Of a stretch of DNA of 64,000 bases, positions 1-8,788 are shown piece after piece. The stretch lies in NCBI GenBank assembly GCA_913060475.1, contig CAJXSD010000001.1:124001-188000 (forward strand), in the 5' to 3' direction. The position numbers and the translations under genes are program-made. Under the pieces are notes generated by a model. That model did no database searches and was not told the DNA's origin. It saw only the letters and a list, made by a program, of their open reading frames with translations. Position 1 is the first letter of the stretch, and the number at the start of each line of letters is the position of its first letter. Source of the stretch: an uncultured Paracoccaceae bacterium. GTDB taxonomy: Bacteria > Pseudomonadota > Alphaproteobacteria > Rhodobacterales > Rhodobacteraceae.

Positions 1-928
1 GGCCACAGCCCGGGATAAAGCCGATCAAAATCGCAATTATGGGCAGATAGGGGGCCGCAGATTGAAACAGACCTTGCAAATCCAGCCCGGCAAAGGCGAC
101 CAAATATTCATAGGCCAAATATGCGCCGATGACCCAAAGGGAAATGAAACTCGTTTCTTCGGCCATACGGGTGACGGGGGCGTCTGTGGCATTTGTCATC
201 GCCATTATCGGGGACAATGCCCAAATCGCCAATCCGACCGCTGTTCCGGTTAACCCGATGGCCATTAATGCCCCATGCGGGATCGCATCATACAGTGGTG
301 ATTGCACCAATTGCAGAACCCCAATGCCAAACCCTGGCGTGGCCAGCGTCAAAAACGCCATGTCACGTTTGCGCAGCATTCCGATTGCGGGAATTTTCAG
401 GCCTGTACCATTGGATTGCGCCGCAGGCTGGAACCGCATGGCATCCACGATCCACCCGGTCATGATCCCAATCGCAAAGGACAGGGGCAAAACAACCATG
501 GCCGCATCCGGGCGCGTTGCGATCAACAAAAACGCAGCATCCCCCATAGTCGCAGTCAACGCCGCCACCACAGAACCAAAGCTGACATGACCCGACGAAT
601 AGGCCGCCACAACAATCACCGCCCCGCCGCACCCCGGTGTGGCCCCAAACAGGGCGGCCATAGGCACTTGTCCCCAGCGGGCCGATTGCATCACCTGCGC
701 GATGTCAATTTTGAACACGCGTTCGCTGCCATAGAATAACAACAAGGTCGCGGCCACAAAGACGGACACCTGAAAATAGGCATCCATCATCATGTCACGC
801 GTGACCTGACCCAATGTATTGGGCACCAGCGCCAGCGCCATCAGAATGCCAGCGATCAACATCCGTTTCCCATTCTGGAACGGCTGCGTTGTATTGGGTG
901 CAAATTTTATGTCGTCTGTGATGTGCAT
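1..928 (-). CDS. putative heavy-metal/manganese exporter (ArsP_2-like), 3' end outside window
   Basis: Translating the minus strand from the ATG at 928 gives an open frame that runs off the window edge, so about 309 residues are seen. It is a polytopic membrane protein with two repeats of a glycine-cysteine motif: TPGCGGAVIV near residue 97 and IPGCGPQ near the cut end. Between them sits a conserved-looking segment, VAALTATMGDAAFLL. This internal duplication and the TMGDAAFLL signature match my recollection of the 10-TM putative heavy-metal exporter family (ArsP_2), often annotated as putative manganese transporter. Substrate is inferred from the family name only. A perfect palindrome lies 31 bp upstream of the start, which suggests metal-responsive control. 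The C-terminal part is not visible. Confidence 0.7.
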   Translation of the reverse strand, partial: MHITDDIKFAPNTTQPFQNGKRMLIAGILMALALVPNTLGQVTRDMMMDAYFQVSVFVAATLLLFYGSERVFKIDIAQVMQSARWGQVPMAALFGATPGCGGAVIVVAAYSSGHVSFGSVVAALTATMGDAAFLLIATRPDAAMVVLPLSFAIGIMTGWIVDAMRFQPAAQSNGTGLKIPAIGMLRKRDMAFLTLATPGFGIGVLQLVQSPLYDAIPHGALMAIGLTGTAVGLAIWALSPIMAMTNATDAPVTRMAEETSFISLWVIGAYLAYEYLVAFAGLDLQGLFQSAAPYLPIIAILIGFIPGCG

Positions 929-958
929 TGCGGGCCTGATAAACCTAATACTACAAAA

Positions 959-974
959 CATAGCCTTGGCTATG
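959..974. promoter_or_regulatory. palindrome CATAGCC-TT-GGCTATG upstream of the metal exporter
   Basis: Seven-base arms match perfectly around a 2-bp centre, about 31 bp upstream of the exporter start codon at 928. The position fits an operator for a dimeric repressor. A Mur/Fur-type manganese regulator is a guess from the gene downstream. The rest of 929-1172 shows AT-rich sequence and no ORF worth calling. Confidence 0.4.
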
Positions 975-1172
975 AAAATTGCAACACTAAATAAAATCCA
1001 ATTTGGATCCTTTGGGAAATCACATTTTTGTTAATTCCTGCGTCCGATCTGTATCCGGACTGAATTGTGACCTTTTCCAGGATCTGCGCGAATTTATCAC
1101 CAACACATTGTAACCCCTGATCTGGATGGTTAACTGTTACCGTGCAGATCAAAATGTAGGATGGATGCAAGC

Positions 1173-1631
1173 ATGAAATTAACGGTTGATGGCCGCGCGT
1201 TCGATGTTGATGTCGAACCCGAAATGCCCCTGTTGTGGGTGTTGCGCGATGAATTGGATATCAAGGGTGTGAAATACGGCTGTGGTATCGCGGCCTGTGG
1301 GGCCTGTACGGTGCATATCGACGGGGTGGCCGTGCGGTCGTGCCAAACGGCCGTGGGCGATGTGGATGGCCCTGTGACGACAATCAACGGATTGGGCCAG
1401 CCAGATGCATTGCATGCTGTGCAGGCCGCATGGGTGGAACATCAGGTTGCGCAATGCGGATATTGTCAGTCAGGCCAAATCATGCAGGCGGCCGATTTAT
1501 TGGCGGCGATCCCTGATCCGACCGATACGGATATCGATGATTATATGTCGGGTAATCTGTGCCGCTGCGGTACCTATCCCCGTATTCGTGCCGCGATCAA
1601 AACCGCCGCCAAAACACTGCAAGAGGGATAG
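1173..1631 (+). CDS. (2Fe-2S)-binding small subunit of a molybdenum hydroxylase (IorA-type)
   Basis: The 152-residue protein has the two iron-sulfur clusters typical of xanthine oxidase-family small subunits. The plant-type cluster motif is [17 protein letters not shown] (Cx4CxxC) plus a downstream Cys, and the second, helical cluster is QCGYCQSGQ with NLCRCGTY near the C terminus. Length and motif order fit isoquinoline 1-oxidoreductase alpha. It would pass electrons from the molybdenum subunit encoded 3 bp downstream. I chose the ATG at 1173 because family members begin with the beta strand (KLTVDGR); an in-frame ATG at 1161 is possible. It has no signal peptide, so it is probably exported as a complex with its Tat-signal partner. 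The real substrate is unknown. Confidence 0.85.
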   Translation: MKLTVDGRAFDVDVEPEMPLLWVLRDELDIKGVKYGCGIAACGACTVHIDGVAVRSCQTAVGDVDGPVTTINGLGQPDALHAVQAAWVEHQVAQCGYCQSGQIMQAADLLAAIPDPTDTDIDDYMSGNLCRCGTYPRIRAAIKTAAKTLQEG

Positions 1632-1634
1632 ACC

Positions 1635-3875
1635 ATGTCACGCATTGGAAAAATTGCCCGCAGAACATTTTTGATTGGCTCGGCCGCAGTGGTCGGGGGC
1701 GTGGCCTTTGGCTACTATATGTATAAACGCGATCCGCATAACCCTTTGTTGAATGATTTGGGGCCAGATCAGGCCGCACTGACGCCCTATGTCAAAATTG
1801 ACGAAACAGGGATCACGCTGATCACGCCCCGCGCGGACAAGGGGCAGGGGGCCTATTCGGTTCAGGCGGCATTACTGGCCGAAGAGCTGGACGTGCGCCT
1901 TGACCAGATCCGTGTGGATCCGGGCGTGCCGCACCCCGCCTATTACAACACCGCCCTATCGCACGAGGCTGTGCCATTTTTGCCCACCGATGATGGTATG
2001 GTGGCCGAAACCGCCCGCGGTGTTGCGGACGCTGTGATGAAATTCATTGGCATGCAAATTACCGGCGGATCCACAACCGTTCCGGATGGATATGAAAAAT
2101 TGCGGATGGCGGGTGCCGTGGCACGCGAAACATTAAAACGTGTGGTTCATGATCAAACGGGCATCCACATGACCCGATTGCGCACCCAGGATGGCATGGT
2201 GATCACCCCTGACGGAACGGAATACCCCTATACCACCTTGGCGGCACAGGCGGCGCAAACGGATCTGGTCACATCCGTCGAACTGCGTGATCCGTCCCAA
2301 TGGCGTATCTTGGGCAAGCCGATGCAGCGGATTGACACGGTTGCGAAATCGACGGGAACGCAGACCTATGGCATTGACGTGGAACTGGACGGCATATTGC
2401 ATGCGGCCGTAAAAATTAACCCGCATTTGGGCGGCGCATTGGATGGGTTTGATGACGCGGCCGCGCGCACCATGCGTGGGGTGATTGATGTGCTGCCCGT
2501 GACGGGGGGCGTGGCCGTTGTCGCCGATAACACATGGCGCGCCTTTCAAGCAGTGGATGCGGTCGAATGTCAGTGGGGCCAATCGCCGTTGCCCGCCACG
2601 ATGGACGGGCATTGGACCGCGATTGAGGCCGCCTTTGTCGAGGAAAAGCGCGATTCCACCAACCGTGATTTGGGCGATTGCGATGCGGCCTTGGCCACGG
2701 GCGATGCACTGCAGGCGACCTATCGCGCCCCCTATCTGGTGCATGCCCCGCTAGAGCCGGTAAACGCCACCGTCCTGGTGGGTGATGGCCGCGTTGATGT
2801 TTGGACCGGGACCCAAATCCCCCGATTTGTCCAAAACAATGTCGCCAAAATCGCAGGCGTTGAACCGGACCAAGTGCATGTGCATGTTCTGATGATGGGC
2901 GGCAGTTTTGGCCACCGGCTTGAGGATGACGTTGTGCGCCAAGCGGCGGAAATTGCCGTGGCGCATCGCGGGCGCCCCATCAAATTGACCTATACCCGCG
3001 AAGAGGACGTCACACACGATTATCCCCGCCCGCTGGCCATGGCCCGCGCCCAGGGGCAAATTTCAGACGGCGGGATTAAAACCGTTGATTTGCAAATTTC
3101 TAGCCCATCGGTCATGGGGTCACAGTTGGGCCGCCAAGGGTTTCCCGCGGCCGGACCCGATGCCCAGATCGTGGCAGGGGCATGGGAACAACCCTTTGCG
3201 ATCGAAAACTACCGCGTGCGCGGATACAAACCCGATTTGGCCACACCGATCAGTTCGTGGCGATCCGTTGGGGCATCGCAAAACGCATTTTTCCACGAAA
3301 GCTTTTTCGATGAGCTGTGCCATGCGGCGGGGGTTGATCCCGTGGCGGAACGTTTGCGTCTGTGCGATCATGACGACAGCCGACAGGTGATCCAAGCGGC
3401 GGCAGAAATGGCGAACTGGGGTGCCGATTTGGGGCCAAACCGTGCGCAGGGTTTTGCGTTTTGCATGTCCTTTGGTGTGCCCGTGGCCGAGGTTGTGCAA
3501 ATCAGTCAAACGGATCAGGGCATTAAACTGGATGCCGTCTTTGTCGCCGCTGACGTGGGCAAAGTGTTGGATCCTGTGAATTTCGAAAACTTGGTTCAGG
3601 GGGGTGTTTTGTGGGGGCTAGGCCATGCGATCATGGGCGAAACCACCTATACCGATGGCGCCATGGATCAAAACAATTTCGACAGTTTTGAAAGCCTGCG
3701 GTTATATCAAACCCCGCAGATTTCGGTGCTTGGTCTGGAATTGGGTGCACGCGTGCGCGGGATCGGGGAACCCCCTGTGCCGCCAGCGGCACCGGCCTTG
3801 GCCAATGCAATTTTTGCCCTGACGGGGCAACGATTGCGTGAAATGCCATTCCAGAAATTCGTGGATTTTGCATGA
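1635..3875 (+). CDS. molybdopterin-binding large subunit, xanthine dehydrogenase/IorB family
   Basis: A 746-residue protein whose N terminus (RRTFLIGSA followed by a hydrophobic stretch) is a Tat signal, so it probably acts in the periplasm with its Fe-S partner. The body matches aldehyde oxidase/xanthine dehydrogenase-type molybdopterin subunits of the isoquinoline 1-oxidoreductase beta class, including MMGGSFGHRLEDD and the C-terminal RGIGEPPVPPAAPALANAI with the usual catalytic Glu segment. Length is normal for IorB. It starts 3 bp after iorA behind a GAGGG ribosome site, so the two genes form an operon. No xdhC/mocA maturation gene and no cytochrome partner lies next to it in the window. 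The reaction is an oxidative hydroxylation of an unknown aldehyde or N-heterocycle. Confidence 0.85.
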   Translation: MSRIGKIARRTFLIGSAAVVGGVAFGYYMYKRDPHNPLLNDLGPDQAALTPYVKIDETGITLITPRADKGQGAYSVQAALLAEELDVRLDQIRVDPGVPHPAYYNTALSHEAVPFLPTDDGMVAETARGVADAVMKFIGMQITGGSTTVPDGYEKLRMAGAVARETLKRVVHDQTGIHMTRLRTQDGMVITPDGTEYPYTTLAAQAAQTDLVTSVELRDPSQWRILGKPMQRIDTVAKSTGTQTYGIDVELDGILHAAVKINPHLGGALDGFDDAAARTMRGVIDVLPVTGGVAVVADNTWRAFQAVDAVECQWGQSPLPATMDGHWTAIEAAFVEEKRDSTNRDLGDCDAALATGDALQATYRAPYLVHAPLEPVNATVLVGDGRVDVWTGTQIPRFVQNNVAKIAGVEPDQVHVHVLMMGGSFGHRLEDDVVRQAAEIAVAHRGRPIKLTYTREEDVTHDYPRPLAMARAQGQISDGGIKTVDLQISSPSVMGSQLGRQGFPAAGPDAQIVAGAWEQPFAIENYRVRGYKPDLATPISSWRSVGASQNAFFHESFFDELCHAAGVDPVAERLRLCDHDDSRQVIQAAAEMANWGADLGPNRAQGFAFCMSFGVPVAEVVQISQTDQGIKLDAVFVAADVGKVLDPVNFENLVQGGVLWGLGHAIMGETTYTDGAMDQNNFDSFESLRLYQTPQISVLGLELGARVRGIGEPPVPPAAPALANAIFALTGQRLREMPFQKFVDFA

Positions 3876-3900
3876 AAAAGGGGGCGCAATGCCCCCTTTT
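3876..3900. terminator. bidirectional terminator between iorB-like gene and metG
   Basis: A ten-base perfect stem (AAAAGGGGGC / GCCCCCTTTT) with a 5-base loop directly follows the large-subunit stop codon. Because the arms begin with A4 and end with T4 it can terminate both convergent transcripts. Confidence 0.8.
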
Positions 3901-3929
3901 ACCTGTTGTGTTGACCTGTGAAACAGGGA

Positions 3930-5642
3930 TCAGTCGCGTGTACCCGCAAAGCGCGTTTGCCATTCTTCGCGTTCATCATCGGTGATTTTACGGAATAATA
4001 CATCCGGCACGCTAAAGGTATGTCCAACAGGCAGCATGTTTAGCGCAGCCGTGACATCATCGGGCCAGCTGTCATCATCGCAGTGCATGGCCGCCAATAA
4101 TGTCGCCTTGGCATCGGGAATAAACGGACCCGACAGCACCGCATAGATGCGGATCAGGTTCAATGCCAAACGAACCTGTGCGGCGGCCTGTTCTGGGTTT
4201 TCCTTGAATGTCGACCATGGCGCGGCAGATTGCAGATATTCGTTGCCAATCACCCAAATGGCCCGCAGTTCACTGGCCGCTTTGCGGACCTCGATGGCCT
4301 GCATGTGGGTTTCATAGGCGCGAATGCGGGTGGTCATTTCGTCAATAACCGCCTGTTCCGCATTCCCCCAAGTGCCACCTTCGGGGACGACTTCGCCAAA
4401 TTTTGACCGACAGAATTTGGTAATGCGGCTGACAAAGTTGCCTAAAACATCTGCCAAATCTTTATTGACCGAGGCTTGGAAATTTTCCCATGTAAATTCG
4501 GCGTCCGAACTCTCTGGCGCGTGGCTGAGCAGCCACCAGCGCCAGTAATCAGCCGGCAAAATCTCCAAGGCCTGATCCATGAACACACCGCGCCCGCGTG
4601 ATGTACTGAATTGGCCGCCGTCATAGTTCAGGTAATTAAACGATTTGATGTAATCGACCAATTTCCACGGCTCGCCCGATCCCAGGATCGTGGAGGGGAA
4701 TGACAATGTGTGAAACGGCACGTTATCTTTGCCCATGAACTGGGTATAGGTGACGTCATCGGCCCCCTTGTCTGTGCGCCACCAGCGTTCCCAATTGTCG
4801 CCCTTGCCGGCGTTGACCCATTCTTGGGCGCAGGCGATATATTCGATGGGCGCGTCGAACCAGACATAGAACACCTTGCCCTCCATCCCGGGCCAATCGG
4901 CGTCGCCTTTCTTGACGGGGATGCCCCAATTCAGATCGCGCGTGATGCCGCGGTCTTGCAATCCGTCACCGTCGTTTAACCATTTCTTGGCAATCGAGGT
5001 CGTTAAAATGGGCCAATCGGTTTTGCTGTCGATCCATGCCTCTAGCTGATCTTTCATCTGCGATTGACATAGGTACAGGTGCTTGGTTTCGCGCATTTCC
5101 AAATCAGACGATCCGGAAATGGTGGAATAGGGGTTGATCAGATCAACAGGGTCCAATTGCTTGGTGCAGTTATCACATTGGTCGCCCCGCGCACTGTCAA
5201 AGCCGCAGTTGGGGCAGGTCCCTTCGATGTAACGATCGGGCAGGAAACGGCCGTCTGCGTTGGAATACATCTGTGTTTCCGACACCTCGCGGATCAGACC
5301 TTGGTCGGCCAAGCGGCCGGCAAAATGTTGGGTCAGGGCGTGGTTTTCAGGGCTAGAGGATCGGCCAAAATGATCAAACGACAGGCGAAACCCATCGGCG
5401 ATTTCGGCCTGAACAGCATGCATTTCGGCACAATATTCCGCAACAGGTTTGCCGGCCTTGGCGGCTGCGATTTCTGCGGGGGTGCCGTGTTCGTCGGTGG
5501 AACACAAAAACATCACCTCATTGCCGCGGGCGCGCTGATAGCGGGCGAATAAATCCGCTGGCAGCTGGCTGCCCACAAGGTTGCCCAAGTGTTTGATCCC
5601 ATTGATATAGGGGATCGCTGATGTAATCAGATGACGTGCCAT
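3930..5642 (-). CDS. metG: methionyl-tRNA synthetase
   Basis: A 570-residue class I synthetase that charges tRNA-Met with methionine. The HIGH-like motif is [17 protein letters not shown] near the N terminus. A zinc knuckle CPNC...CDNC lies around residue 143, and the KMSKS-equivalent loop is FSTSRG, the variant expected for this MetG subtype. The DALR-type anticodon-binding domain follows. The protein ends without the C-terminal tRNA-binding extension found in some bacteria. It is the last gene of a minus-strand pair with the MFS gene, but a stem-loop separates them. Confidence 0.97.
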   Translation of the reverse strand: MARHLITSAIPYINGIKHLGNLVGSQLPADLFARYQRARGNEVMFLCSTDEHGTPAEIAAAKAGKPVAEYCAEMHAVQAEIADGFRLSFDHFGRSSSPENHALTQHFAGRLADQGLIREVSETQMYSNADGRFLPDRYIEGTCPNCGFDSARGDQCDNCTKQLDPVDLINPYSTISGSSDLEMRETKHLYLCQSQMKDQLEAWIDSKTDWPILTTSIAKKWLNDGDGLQDRGITRDLNWGIPVKKGDADWPGMEGKVFYVWFDAPIEYIACAQEWVNAGKGDNWERWWRTDKGADDVTYTQFMGKDNVPFHTLSFPSTILGSGEPWKLVDYIKSFNYLNYDGGQFSTSRGRGVFMDQALEILPADYWRWWLLSHAPESSDAEFTWENFQASVNKDLADVLGNFVSRITKFCRSKFGEVVPEGGTWGNAEQAVIDEMTTRIRAYETHMQAIEVRKAASELRAIWVIGNEYLQSAAPWSTFKENPEQAAAQVRLALNLIRIYAVLSGPFIPDAKATLLAAMHCDDDSWPDDVTAALNMLPVGHTFSVPDVLFRKITDDEREEWQTRFAGTRD

Positions 5643-5665
5643 GTGATACCTATTGCTTGCGTTTG

Positions 5666-5700
5666 CCTTTCCCTACACCAGAAATCTGATGGGGGAAAGG
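5666..5700 (-). terminator. stem-loop between MFS gene and metG
   Basis: CCTTTCCC pairs with GGGAAAGG, and inside it CACCAG nearly pairs with CTGATG around an AAAT loop. It follows the MFS stop codon by 2 bp on the minus strand. There is no long U-tract, so termination is plausible but not certain. Confidence 0.45.
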
Positions 5701-5701
5701 G

Positions 5702-6937
5702 TTAGTGCGGCTTGCTGCGACGGTCGCGCGCGCGGGCCATCAAACGCCCAATGGTAAAGGATGTGCGCGGTGCATAGACATAGGGGGTTTTGGCCAAGGG
5801 CGCGCGGCCGGCCCGCATACGGATGATCCCGAAAATGACCAGCGCGACATGACCTGCCGCAATCAAGATAAACATCGCGGGCGGGCCAAAGGTTTCAATC
5901 AGCACGGACGCGGTATAGGGTGCCGCAATCGCCCCGATGGCATAGAAAAACATCAGTGCGGCGGATAATTCAACGCGTTCCTCGGTCGTGGCGAAATCGT
6001 GCGCGTGGGCGGCGGCAACCGAATAGATCGGGAATGTGGTAAACCCGAATATCGCGGCCAGCACAAATATTGTCGTCGTATCATGCGCGGGCCAAAATAT
6101 GGTGATCGCACAGCTGCCGATCGCGGCCGCCGACAGCCATATCAACACCCAGCGTCGATCAAATTTATCGGCCAACCATCCCGTTGGATATTGTGCCAAT
6201 GCCCCCCCAACCACAAAGGCTGCCAGGAAATAGGCGATCGCATCGGTGGTCAATCCAACCCCTTGACCATAAAGCGGACCGACCATGCGAAACGATGCCG
6301 CGGACAATGCCGCCACAACCACTGCCGCCGTGGCCAGCGGGGATTTTTGTATTGCCAACATGGGGCGCAATTTCGGTGCGCTGGGCGTGATGGGTTGGGT
6401 GACCCGTGTCAGCGTTAGCGGCAATAGTGCGGCACAGCATAATAATGCAAGCAAGTTATAGGATACATAGCTTGCAGGTTCTAGAATGCTGATGAACAGC
6501 TGGGCGGTCAGCGATGCGCCCATATCGACAATGCGATAGGTTGCCATTGCCTGTCCGCGGGTTTCATTGGTGACTTTGGACTGTAACCATGCCTCGACCA
6601 CGGTGTAACAACCCGCAACGCACAGCCCCATCGCCACCCGCATCAATGCCCAGGCCGTGGGGTCAATCACCAGCATATGGGCCAATAATCCAATCGTTCC
6701 CATCGCGATAAAGGCGGCAAAGGCGCGCGAATGACCCACACTGCCCATCAATCGCGGGGCGATCCAACAGCCGATAAAGAACCCGATAAAATGCGCAGAT
6801 CCCAGCATACCGATTTGTTTGGTATCAAACCCCAATGCCAACCCTGACAGCGCATCTAACGGCCCCACACCCCCGCTGGAAATTTGCAAGAGTGTGACAG
6901 ATAAAAACAGGGCCGTAAAAGATATCAGTAATCGCAT
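5702..6937 (-). CDS. MFS transporter, YcaD-like
   Basis: A 411-residue polytopic protein with about 12 hydrophobic segments. It contains an MFS-type inter-helix loop (GWLADKFDRRWVL) in the second half. The N-terminal half (GPLDALSGLALGFDTKQIGMLGSAHFIGFFIGC) and the overall pattern resemble the YcaD group of uncharacterised major facilitator proteins. A basic tail ends the protein (ARDRRSKPH). Substrate cannot be told from sequence. It is transcribed towards metG; its upstream neighbour imuA is on the same strand about 80 bp away. Confidence 0.8.
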   Translation of the reverse strand: MRLLISFTALFLSVTLLQISSGGVGPLDALSGLALGFDTKQIGMLGSAHFIGFFIGCWIAPRLMGSVGHSRAFAAFIAMGTIGLLAHMLVIDPTAWALMRVAMGLCVAGCYTVVEAWLQSKVTNETRGQAMATYRIVDMGASLTAQLFISILEPASYVSYNLLALLCCAALLPLTLTRVTQPITPSAPKLRPMLAIQKSPLATAAVVVAALSAASFRMVGPLYGQGVGLTTDAIAYFLAAFVVGGALAQYPTGWLADKFDRRWVLIWLSAAAIGSCAITIFWPAHDTTTIFVLAAIFGFTTFPIYSVAAAHAHDFATTEERVELSAALMFFYAIGAIAAPYTASVLIETFGPPAMFILIAAGHVALVIFGIIRMRAGRAPLAKTPYVYAPRTSFTIGRLMARARDRRSKPH

Positions 6938-7017
6938 ACCAAAACCTTAACCGCAGAATGGGGCGATGTTTTGCCCTTAGCGACCAAAGCGTCGTAACTG
7001 AACATTATTTCACAATT

Positions 7018-7632
7018 TCATGATGCGATGCGGTTTTGTTGGGGGGTGGCCTGTATGTGTGCCCCTTTCCAGATGATATTCCATGATGCGGGGGGCATCA
7101 TGCGTGCGCGGGTGCGATGCAGTGTCCAACATAAATTGCCCAGGCCCGTCTGCCCATTGGGTGTCATATGCCATCGCGTTTCCACACCGGGGCATCCGCC
7201 CTGCGATGGGGTCAGCAACAGGGTCACAGGCGCGCGGCCTGTGGGGTCGGCTGTGCTGGCCAAATGTAATCTGCGAATTTGCGTTAATGTGGGGAAATCG
7301 TTGAACTGGCCAATCACCACGGGCGCGGCGGCCGATCGCAGGCTGTCCTCGATCAGGGTCAGGCCGTCTATGGTGCGGGCATAGCGGGCAATAATCAAAC
7401 GGTTTGGGTTGATATAGCGGTGAAATCCATCGGGGTTTAACGCCAAGGGCATGCTGCGTGGACTGGCCCAAATAATGGGGCCTTGGGTGCATCGGGCCAC
7501 CATAAACGCAAAGCTGTGCTGGCCTGCGCCTGAACATTCATGCACACGGCCCAGTGCCAACGCGGTTCGATCAAAAATCGTGATCCCCGTGGGTTCGCGG
7601 TATGTAGATGGTTTTAACGCTGCATAGGTCAT
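7018..7632 (-). CDS. imuA: orphan ImuA-family (RecA-like, damage-inducible) protein
   Basis: A 204-residue protein resembling ImuA, the RecA/SulA-like accessory factor of the ImuA-ImuB-DnaE2 mutasome. Segments that fit are GRVHECSGAGQHSFAF, LNPDGFHRYINPNRLI, IRRLHLASTADP and PVTLLLTPSQGGCPGVETRWHM. No Walker A motif (GxxxxGKT) is present. The gene is not followed by imuB or dnaE2, which normally form one cassette with it. A perfect alphaproteobacterial LexA box stands 17 bp upstream of its start, so SOS induction is expected. It may serve imuB/dnaE2 encoded elsewhere or have become a stand-alone factor. The family call is from memory of homologues, and the LexA box supports it independently. 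Confidence 0.72.
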   Translation of the reverse strand: MTYAALKPSTYREPTGITIFDRTALALGRVHECSGAGQHSFAFMVARCTQGPIIWASPRSMPLALNPDGFHRYINPNRLIIARYARTIDGLTLIEDSLRSAAAPVVIGQFNDFPTLTQIRRLHLASTADPTGRAPVTLLLTPSQGGCPGVETRWHMTPNGQTGLGNLCWTLHRTRARMMPPASWNIIWKGAHIQATPQQNRIAS

Positions 7633-7648
7633 GATTCACATATAACAT

Positions 7649-7663
7649 GTTCTTGCTTTGTTC
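7649..7663. promoter_or_regulatory. LexA (SOS) box GTTC-N7-GTTC
   Basis: The bases GTTC TTGCTTT GTTC give the exact direct-repeat consensus used by alphaproteobacterial LexA. It lies 17 bp from the imuA start on the minus strand and 79 bp from the aldo/keto reductase start on the plus strand. imuA is the likely target. Confidence 0.8.
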
Positions 7664-7741
7664 TCAATGTTTTTTGCCATTTTCAATTTGACACGCGGGT
7701 GCCGATCTGTACCGTACCCGCAACCAAGCAGGAGATGTCAC

Positions 7742-8788
7742 ATGAAAATGAACCCCCTCGGGCGAACCGGTCTAAGCGTGTCAGAATTATGTCTGGGCAC
7801 CATGACCTATGGTACGCAAACGGATATCAATGATGCCCATCGTCAAATTGAACGGGCCCTGGATGCAGGTATTAATTTCATCGATACCGCCGAAATGTAT
7901 CCGGTTAACCCCATTTCGCGTGAAACCACTGGCCGGACCGAAGAATACATCGGGGCATGGATCGAAAAAAATCCCGCGCGGCGCGGCGACTATATCCTGG
8001 CCACAAAACATTCCGGCCAAGGATTCGCACATGCCCGTGATGGCGCGCCGATTTCATCAAAAACGATTTCCGACACGATCGAAGGCAACCTGCGCCGGTT
8101 GAAAACGGATTATATCGATATTTACCAATTCCATTGGCCCAATCGCGGATCCTATATGTTCCGCAAAAATTGGCACTATGACCCGTCATCGCAAAACCGT
8201 CAGGAAACCGTTGACAATATGTTGGACTGCCTGAACACGCTGCAAACCCATGTTGACAAAGGCAACATTCGCCACTTTGGCCTATCGAATGAGAGCGCAT
8301 GGGGCACCGCGCAATGGCTCCGCCTGTCCGAAGATCACGGACTGCCCCGCGTCGTGACCATGCAAAACGAATATTCGCTGCTGTGTCGGCTGTATGATAC
8401 CGATATGGCCGAATTATCCGTGAACGAAGATGTAGGATTGATCGCCTTTTCCCCCTTGGCGGCGGGATTGTTGACGGGGAAATATCAACAAGGTGCCGTG
8501 CCAAATGGATCACGCATGTCGATCAATGGGGATCTGGGCGGGCGCATGACAGACCGTGTGTTGCCTGCGGTTCAGGCCTATCTGGATGTGGGGCAAAAAC
8601 ATGGGGTTGATCCTGTGCACATGGCGCTGGCGTGGTGTCGGACGCGGCCCTTTATGGCCTCGGCGATTTTTGGGGCAACCACATTCGACCAGCTAGACCA
8701 TATCCTGAAATCGGTGGATGTTACCCTGACACAGGACTGTTTGGACGATATCGCCACAACGCACAAAGCGCATCCAATGCCATATTAA
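7742..8788 (+). CDS. aldo/keto reductase, Tas-like
   Basis: A 348-residue (alpha/beta)8-barrel NADPH-dependent reductase. The N terminus MKMNPLGRTGLSVSELCLGTMTYG is typical of E. coli Tas-type enzymes, and the catalytic Asp/Tyr region reads DTAEMYPV. The active-site Lys (ATKHSG) and the HWPNRGS strand follow. Length matches Tas (about 346). I took the ATG at 7742, preceded by GGAG eight bases upstream; a longer frame from 7658 lacks a good ribosome site. It converges with the XRE regulator gene with a 4-bp overlap of the 3' ends. The physiological substrate is unknown. Confidence 0.88.
   Translation: MKMNPLGRTGLSVSELCLGTMTYGTQTDINDAHRQIERALDAGINFIDTAEMYPVNPISRETTGRTEEYIGAWIEKNPARRGDYILATKHSGQGFAHARDGAPISSKTISDTIEGNLRRLKTDYIDIYQFHWPNRGSYMFRKNWHYDPSSQNRQETVDNMLDCLNTLQTHVDKGNIRHFGLSNESAWGTAQWLRLSEDHGLPRVVTMQNEYSLLCRLYDTDMAELSVNEDVGLIAFSPLAAGLLTGKYQQGAVPNGSRMSINGDLGGRMTDRVLPAVQAYLDVGQKHGVDPVHMALAWCRTRPFMASAIFGATTFDQLDHILKSVDVTLTQDCLDDIATTHKAHPMPY

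Noticed and set aside
2133-2744. 203-codon open frame antisense to the molybdopterin subunit
   Set aside because: It lies wholly inside a well-supported gene, has no ribosome site and a composition of an antisense shadow.
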